Below, piece by piece: positions 59,126 through 64,000 of a DNA stretch of 64,000 nucleotides. A program made the position numbers and the translations under genes. Numbering within the stretch: the first letter of the stretch is position 1; each line of letters begins with the position of its first letter. Source of the DNA: Streptomyces griseosporeus (GTDB lineage Bacteria; Actinomycetota; Actinomycetes; Streptomycetales; Streptomycetaceae); NCBI RefSeq assembly GCF_014656055.1, contig NZ_BNBR01000001.1, positions 1,674,001 through 1,738,000 on the forward strand. Direction: 5' to 3'. The notes under the pieces were generated by a model. The model ran no database searches. It had not been told where the DNA came from and saw only the letters and a list, made by a program, of their open reading frames with translations.

Positions 59126-61489
59126 ATGACACCTGAGCGATCCGCCCCCGGGGTTCCCACGGCCACCTACCGGCTGCAGCTGCAGCCGGCGTTCCCGTTC
59201 GCCGCCGCCGCGGCCGCCGTGCCGTACCTGGCCTCGCTCGGCGTCTCCCATCTGCACCTGTCCCCCGTCCTGGAGGCCGTCCCCGGCTCGCTGCACGGCT
59301 ACGACGTCGTCGACCACGCGCGCGTACGCGAGGAGCTGGGCGGCGAGGAGGGGCTGCGGGCGCTGGCGCGCACCGCGCGGGAGCACGGTCTCGGCCTGGT
59401 CGTGGACATCGTGCCGAACCACATGGCGATGTCACCGCGCCACAACCGCGCTCTGTGGGAGGTGCTGCGCGACGGCCCGCAGTCGCCGTACGCGCGCTGG
59501 TTCGACATCGACTGGGAGGCACAGGGTGGCCAGGTGCTGCTGCCGGTGCTCGGCGCCCCGCTCGGCGAGGTGATCGGCGAGCTGCGGGCCGAGGACGGCG
59601 AGCTGCGCTACTGGGACCACGCCTTCCCGCTGCGCGAGGGCACCGAGGACCTGCCGCTGCCGCAGCTGCTGGACGCGCAGTGGTACCGCCCGGTGTGGTG
59701 GCGGCTGGCCCGCACCGAACTCAACTACCGGCGGTTCTTCAGCATCTCGGAGCTGATCGGCGTGCGCGTGGAGGACCCGGAGGTCTTCGAGGCCACGCAC
59801 GCCACGATCCTGCGGCTGCTGCACGAGGGCGTGATCGACGGGCTGCGGGTGGACCACCCGGACGGGCTCGCCGACCCCGACGGCTACCTGCGGCGGCTGC
59901 ACGAGGCGAGCGGCGGCCGCTGGACCGTCGTGGAGAAGATTCTCGCCGACCACGAACACCTGCCGCCGTCCTGGCCGGTCGCGGGCACCACCGGCTACGA
60001 CGCCCTGCGCCGCGTCGACGGCGTGTTCGCCGACCCGGCGGGGGCCGGGGAGCTGACCGGCCTGTACCGGCGGTTCGCGGCCCCGCAGACGGACCGGGGC
60101 GGGGAATGGGCGGCCACCGCGCGGCGGGCGGCCTACAAGGTGCTCACCCACGAGCTGGCGACCGAGGTGGAGCGGCTGGTCCGGGTGGCGCACAAGGTCT
60201 GCGCCACGTCACCGGACCCTGCGCTGCGCGACCGTGCGCCGTGGGCGCTGCGCACCGCGCTGCAGGAACTGCTGGTGCGGATGGAGGTCTACCGCCCCTA
60301 CGCCTCCGTGGACCCGGCGTCCGTCGTCACCGAGGAGGCCGCGGCCGAGGCGCGGCTGGCGTTCGTGGTGCCGGAGGAGGGCGGCGCGGTGGACGTCGTG
60401 CGCGGCCTGCTGCTCGGGCGGTACGGCGACGGGCCCGACCAGGTCGAGCTGCGGACGCGGTTCGCGCAGACGGCGTCGGCGCTGCGCGCCAAGTCGCTGG
60501 AGGACACGGCGTTCTACCGCTATGTGCCGCTGCTGTCGGCGAACGAGGTGGGCGGCGATCCGGGCAGCCCGGCGGTGTCGCCGGAGGACTTCCACGCGTA
60601 CTGCGCGCGCGTGCAGCGCGACTGGCCGGCCGGCGGGGTCGTGGTGTCCACGCACGACACCAAGCGCAGCGCCGATGTGCGGGCGGCGCTCGCGGTGCTC
60701 ACCGAGTGCCCGCAGCGGTGGGCCGACACGCTGGCGGAGGCGACCCGCAGCGGCGAGGGCGGCCCCGACGCGCAGCTGGCGTGGGCGGCCTGGCAGACGG
60801 TGTTCGGGCTGGGCCCGGCCGACCCCGAGCGGGTGCAGGGCGCCCTACTGAAGCACGTGCGCGAGGCGGGCCTGTACACGAGCTGGACGGAGCAGGAGCC
60901 GCCGTACGAGGAGGCGGTGGCGGCGTTCGTGGCGGCGGGGCCGTGCGGGGCGCCCGGCGAGCACGTGCGGGCGCTGCGGGCCGCGCTGGAGCCGCACATC
61001 CGGGCGAACGTGCTCGGCACGGCGCTGCTCCATCTGACGATGCCGGGCGTGCCGGACGTCTACCAGGGCACGGAGGCCGAGTACCGGGCGCTGGTCGACC
61101 CGGACAACCGGCGGCCGGTGCGGTTCCCTCCCGAGGCCCCCGGCGTCAAGGACGCGGTGACCGAGGCGGCGCTGCGGCTGCGCCGGCGGCTGCCCGAGGT
61201 CTTCGGCGACGCGGCGACGTACGCCCCACTGACCGCGGAGGGGCCCGCCGCGGCGCACTGCCTGGCCTTCGCGCGCTCCGGCGAGGTCGTCACGGCCGTG
61301 ACGCGGCTGTCACTGCGGCTGGCGGAGGCGGGCGGCTGGCGGGAGACGGTGCTGCCGCTGCCGCCGGGCCGGTGGGCCGACGCGCTCGCCCCGGAACGGG
61401 AGTTCACCGGGCACGCGCGCGTGGCGGAACTGTTCGCGGAGCTGCCGGTGGCGCTGCTGGAGCGGGTCGGGGAGGCGGACCGGGGCTGA
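59126..61489 (+). CDS. treY: malto-oligosyltrehalose synthase
   Basis: This encodes 787 residues. It rearranges the reducing end of a linear maltooligosaccharide to a trehalose unit. GH13_26 signatures are ATYRLQLQPAFPFAAAAAAV (20), YLASLGVSHLHLSPVLEAVP (20), VDIVPNHMAMS, IDGLRVDHPDGLADPDGYL with the nucleophile Asp, VEKILADHEHLP with the Glu acid/base, and VVSTHDTKRSADVRAAL. The partner treZ is not in this window. The position after glgX fits a glycogen-to-trehalose route. The start at 59126 lacks a clear ribosome-binding site. Confidence 0.96.
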   Translation: MTPERSAPGVPTATYRLQLQPAFPFAAAAAAVPYLASLGVSHLHLSPVLEAVPGSLHGYDVVDHARVREELGGEEGLRALARTAREHGLGLVVDIVPNHMAMSPRHNRALWEVLRDGPQSPYARWFDIDWEAQGGQVLLPVLGAPLGEVIGELRAEDGELRYWDHAFPLREGTEDLPLPQLLDAQWYRPVWWRLARTELNYRRFFSISELIGVRVEDPEVFEATHATILRLLHEGVIDGLRVDHPDGLADPDGYLRRLHEASGGRWTVVEKILADHEHLPPSWPVAGTTGYDALRRVDGVFADPAGAGELTGLYRRFAAPQTDRGGEWAATARRAAYKVLTHELATEVERLVRVAHKVCATSPDPALRDRAPWALRTALQELLVRMEVYRPYASVDPASVVTEEAAAEARLAFVVPEEGGAVDVVRGLLLGRYGDGPDQVELRTRFAQTASALRAKSLEDTAFYRYVPLLSANEVGGDPGSPAVSPEDFHAYCARVQRDWPAGGVVVSTHDTKRSADVRAALAVLTECPQRWADTLAEATRSGEGGPDAQLAWAAWQTVFGLGPADPERVQGALLKHVREAGLYTSWTEQEPPYEEAVAAFVAAGPCGAPGEHVRALRAALEPHIRANVLGTALLHLTMPGVPDVYQGTEAEYRALVDPDNRRPVRFPPEAPGVKDAVTEAALRLRRRLPEVFGDAATYAPLTAEGPAAAHCLAFARSGEVVTAVTRLSLRLAEAGGWRETVLPLPPGRWADALAPEREFTGHARVAELFAELPVALLERVGEADRG

Positions 61490-61498
61490 CGCGGGCGG

Positions 61499-61627
61499 TC
61501 AGCGGGTGCCGGGCGGCCCGTCGCGCGCGCCAGGTGTCGGTCAACCGTGGGGGGCGCGCCGACCGTCGTGCCAGGCGTCGGTCAGCGGATGGCGGGGCTG
61601 CCCCGCGCCTGGCGCGCCACGTGGCTG
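61499..61627. repeat. three decayed tandem copies of the 3' end of the downstream LysR gene
   Basis: The plus strand reads as units that each start with TCA and end CCA-G/C-GTG-type: 61499-61540, 61541-61581, 61582-61627. The real gene end starts at 61628 with TCAGCGGATGGCGGG. That 15-mer is identical at 61582 and 61628. GCGCCAGGTGTCGG, GTGCCAGGCGTCGG and GCGCCACGTGGCTG end the three extra units, and CCGCCACGTGGTCG ends the coding one. Unit lengths are 42, 41 and 46 bp. The 138-bp gap between treY and lysR is almost entirely made of this repeat. Confidence 0.7.
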
Positions 61628-62527
61628 TCAGCGGATGGCGGGCTGCCCGTCCCGCCACGTGGTCGTCAGCAGGTCGACGAACGCCCCGGCGGCGCCGGTG
61701 GGCGGCACGCGTGTGAAGACGCTCAGGGCGCGCCGCCACGCGGGGTCGGGCGAGAGGACCGCGCAGTCCTCGCCGACCGCGCCGCGGACCACGTGAGTGG
61801 GGGCGACGCACACCCCGACGCCGGCGGCGGCCATCCGTACGGCGGTGGAGGTGTGCTCGGTCCACACCGCCGTGCGCGGGGTGAAACCCGCCCGCTCGCA
61901 CGCCCAGTCGAGGAAGCGGACGCCGTGCACGACGGGCTCCATCGCGCAGCGGACCCAGGGCCGGTCGGCGAGTTCGGGCAGCGTCACCGTCGCACGGCCC
62001 GCGAACCGGTCGTCGAAGGGCACCACCAGGGCCAGTTCCTCCTCGCCGAACTCCACGACGGTGCCGGGCCAGCCGGCGGGGACGGGGCCGACGGCCAGGT
62101 CGGCGGTGCCGCGTTCGACCTCCTCCTGGAGGGCCTCCGGCGTGGCGTACTCGTGCAGGCGCAGCAGCACCTGCGGATGGGCCCGGCGCCACTGGGCGAA
62201 GACGTCCGGCAGGACGCCGACGGCGAGCGAGTGCAGCGCGGCGACGTGCAGTTCGCCGCCGTCGGCCCCGGCGGCGGCGCGGGCGGCGCGGCGGGCCTGG
62301 GCGGCGCTGCGGACGGCGCGTTCGGCGTGCGGGCGGAAGGCGCGGCCCATGGGGGTGAGGCGCACGCCGCGCGGCATGCGCTCCAGCAGCGCGCCCCCGA
62401 CGGACTTCTCCAGGGCCTTGATCTGGTGCGACAGGGCGGGCTGGGTGACGTGCAGGGCCTCCGCCGCGCGGGTGAAGGACGCCTCCTCGACGACCGTGAG
62501 GAAGTACTCCATCTGCCGCAGGCTCAT
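61628..62527 (-). CDS. LysR family transcriptional regulator
   Basis: This encodes 299 residues from the ATG at 62527, with GGGAG upstream. The helix-turn-helix is SLRQMEYFLTVVEEASFTRA, then AEALHVTQPALSHQIKALEK (20). The effector domain follows from about residue 90 (GELHVAALHSLAVGVLPDVF). It is divergent from the dihydrolipoamide-dehydrogenase-like gene and the gap holds a dyad, so that gene is the likely target. The last codons and stop are repeated downstream. Confidence 0.93.
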   Translation of the reverse strand: MSLRQMEYFLTVVEEASFTRAAEALHVTQPALSHQIKALEKSVGGALLERMPRGVRLTPMGRAFRPHAERAVRSAAQARRAARAAAGADGGELHVAALHSLAVGVLPDVFAQWRRAHPQVLLRLHEYATPEALQEEVERGTADLAVGPVPAGWPGTVVEFGEEELALVVPFDDRFAGRATVTLPELADRPWVRCAMEPVVHGVRFLDWACERAGFTPRTAVWTEHTSTAVRMAAAGVGVCVAPTHVVRGAVGEDCAVLSPDPAWRRALSVFTRVPPTGAAGAFVDLLTTTWRDGQPAIR

Positions 62528-62578
62528 CCCCGACCCACTCCCCTGCCATGAACACCGTGCATCGGATCCACAAGAACA

Positions 62579-62598
62579 TTGCCTTGGACTCATGGCAA
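62579..62598. promoter_or_regulatory. LysR-type dyad between lysR and the flavoprotein gene
   Basis: TTGCC (62579-62583) and GGCAA (62594-62598) form an inverted repeat around a 10-bp centre, and CCTTG pairs with CAAGG within the same stretch. It sits 52 bp from the LysR start and 24 bp before the ATG at 62622. No other such element is in the 94-bp gap. Confidence 0.5.
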
Positions 62599-62621
62599 GG
62601 GGCGGGCGGAGGGTGGTGGTC

Positions 62622-64000
62622 ATGAACACACCTCAGGCCGTGGACACCACGGACGTCATCGTCGTCGGCGGGGGCACCGGCGGCTACAGCACCGCGCTGC
62701 GCGCCGCCGCCCTGGGGCTCGACGTGGTGCTCGTCGAGCGCGACAAGGTCGGCGGCACCTGTCTGCACCGCGGCTGCATCCCCAGCAAGGCGATGCTGCA
62801 CGCCGCCGAACTCGTCGACGGCATCGCCGAGGCCCGTGAACGCTGGGGCGTGAAGGCGACGCTGGACTCGGTGGACTGGGCGGCGCTGGTCGCCACCCGC
62901 GACGACATCGTGACCCGCAACCACCGGGGCGTGGAGGGGCATCTGGCGCACGCGGGCGTGCGGGTCGTACGGGGCAGCGCGCGGCTCACGGGACCGCGTT
63001 CGGTGCGCGTGGAGGGCGTACGGGAGGACAGCGCGCCCGGCGCGAGCGGTGCACCCGTGCCCGGGACGCGCCGTGGACCCGCGCCCGGCGTGCGCGACCT
63101 GTCCGCGCGCCGCGGCATCGTGCTGGCGACCGGTTCGCGCCCGCGCACGCTCCCCGGGCTCACGCCGGACGGCCGCCGCGTGGTGACGAGCGACGACGCC
63201 CTGTTCGCGCCCGGGCTGCCGGCGTCCGTCCTGGTCCTCGGCGGCGGCGCGATCGGCGTGGAGTACGCCTCCTTCCATCGGTCGATGGGCGCGCGGGTCA
63301 CGCTGGTGGAGGCGGCCGACCGGCTCGTGCCGCTGGAGGACGCCGATGTCTCCCGCCATCTGACGCGGGGTCTGAAGAAGCGGGGCATCGACGTGCAGGC
63401 GGGCGCCCGGCTGCTGGACGCCGAGGTGCTGGACGACGGCGTCCGCGCCCAGGTGCGCACCGCGCGCGGCGAGGTGCGCACGGTCGAGGCGGAGCGGCTG
63501 CTGGTGGCCGTCGGCCGGGTCCCGGTCACCGACGGCCTCGACCTGGCCGCGGCGGGCCTCGCGACCGACGAGCGCGGTTTCGTCGCACCGGCCGACTGGC
63601 GCCGGCTGGAGACGGCCGTGCCCGGCGTCCATGTCGTCGGGGACCTGCTGCCGCCGCCGTCGCCGGGGCTCGCCCACGCGTCGTTCGCGGAGGGCCTGCT
63701 GGTGGCCGAGACGCTGGCGGGCGTCGTCTCGGCGCCGGTCGACTACGCGGCCGTGCCCCGGGTGACGTACTCCTCGCCGCAGACGGCGGCGGTCGGACTG
63801 AGCGAGGCGGAGGCACGCGCGCGTGGGCACGAGGTGGAGGTCAACAGCATGCCGCTGACCGCCGTCGCGAAGGGCATGGTGCACGGGCAGGGCGGCACGG
63901 TGAAGGTGGTCGCGGAGGCGGGCGGCGGGCAGGTGCTCGGCGTGCACCTGGTCGGCCCGCACGTGTCGGAGATGATCGCGGAGAGCCAGCTGATCGTCGG
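62622..64000 (+). CDS. dihydrolipoamide dehydrogenase-like FAD/NAD flavoprotein (partial, 3' end beyond window)
   Basis: At least 459 residues run to the window edge; the start ATG at 62622 has GGAGGG 8 nt upstream. The FAD motif is DVIVVGGGTGGYSTALRAAA (20). The redox disulfide is C47 and C52 in GGTCLHRGCIPSKA, the exact lipoamide dehydrogenase pattern. The NAD motif is VLVLGGGAIGVEYASF, and the second FAD contact is VPGVHVVGDL. A segment at about 130-160 (SAPGASGAPVPGTRRGPAPG) is an unusual low-complexity insertion before the first FAD domain closes. The canonical C-terminal His-Glu pair lies past the window end. No pyruvate or oxoglutarate dehydrogenase genes flank it. Confidence 0.92.
   Translation, partial: MNTPQAVDTTDVIVVGGGTGGYSTALRAAALGLDVVLVERDKVGGTCLHRGCIPSKAMLHAAELVDGIAEARERWGVKATLDSVDWAALVATRDDIVTRNHRGVEGHLAHAGVRVVRGSARLTGPRSVRVEGVREDSAPGASGAPVPGTRRGPAPGVRDLSARRGIVLATGSRPRTLPGLTPDGRRVVTSDDALFAPGLPASVLVLGGGAIGVEYASFHRSMGARVTLVEAADRLVPLEDADVSRHLTRGLKKRGIDVQAGARLLDAEVLDDGVRAQVRTARGEVRTVEAERLLVAVGRVPVTDGLDLAAAGLATDERGFVAPADWRRLETAVPGVHVVGDLLPPPSPGLAHASFAEGLLVAETLAGVVSAPVDYAAVPRVTYSSPQTAAVGLSEAEARARGHEVEVNSMPLTAVAKGMVHGQGGTVKVVAEAGGGQVLGVHLVGPHVSEMIAESQLIV

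Overview
The window reads as a stretch of a Streptomyces (or close relative) chromosome. GC content is very high, codons end almost always in G or C, and start codons are ATG, GTG and one clear TTG. Many promoters place a TAnnnT -10 box 6 to 8 nt before the start codon, the pattern of leaderless actinobacterial transcripts. Gene types are also typical: mycothiol-linked proteins, a SAV2148-type HEPN protein, GlgX and TreY, an AidB-like dehydrogenase, and Tat or Sec secreted plant-polysaccharide enzymes. No rRNA, tRNA, CRISPR array, insertion sequence or prophage was seen. No stretch above 300 bases lacks a gene.

Region 1 (1-14.4 kb) is an accessory block whose enzymes fit the degradation of rhamnogalacturonan I and arabinogalactan. 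It holds a secreted repeat protein, a fusion of a family 25 glycosyltransferase to a GH53 galactanase, a CE12-like acetylesterase, a PL4 rhamnogalacturonan lyase, a GH43 exo-galactanase with a ricin-type binding module, a GH43 arabinanase or arabinofuranosidase, a type-B esterase and a LacI regulator. One 12-bp element, CAAGCGCTTTCT, lies both between the acetylesterase and lyase genes and just after the -10 box of lacI, which ties the block into a likely regulon. A TetR/SDR divergent pair and an MmuM methyltransferase sit inside it.

Region 2 (14.5-27.5 kb) holds small secreted proteins, an isocitrate lyase/PEP mutase family enzyme, a ThuA-like protein, two AraC regulators, an NmrA-like oxidoreductase, a YihY/BrkB membrane protein, AidB, a GAF-domain regulator, a secreted protein of unknown function and a GNAT protein. 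Region 3 (27.5-37.0 kb) is one long sulfur-assimilation operon: hairpin and palindrome, a 27-residue cysteine-containing leader peptide, sulfite reductase, a 59-residue zinc-ribbon protein, cysH (iron-sulfur APS type), cysC, cysD, cysN, a sulfonate/sulfate-type ABC importer and a CbiX-type chelatase that would metallate the siroheme used by the reductase.

Region 4 (37-54 kb) is mixed: an ArsR-like regulator and MFS exporter, two mycothiol-type proteins, DUF1697, MmpL, a Tat-secreted protein, a macrolide-type glycosyltransferase with a clean operator, a sugar ABC importer without its own ATPase, an aminoglycoside-phosphotransferase-like kinase, LysR with an EamA transporter, a DnaQ-like exonuclease and the HEPN protein. 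Region 5 (54.5-64 kb) holds what looks like a copper amine oxidase split over two secreted proteins, glgX, treY, a LysR regulator and a partial dihydrolipoamide-dehydrogenase-like gene cut by the window end.

The most unusual observations are the GT25-GH53 fusion, the split amine oxidase with an altered cofactor motif, a HEPN protein whose catalytic His position is Arg, and three separate genes followed by decayed tandem copies of their own last codons and stop codon.
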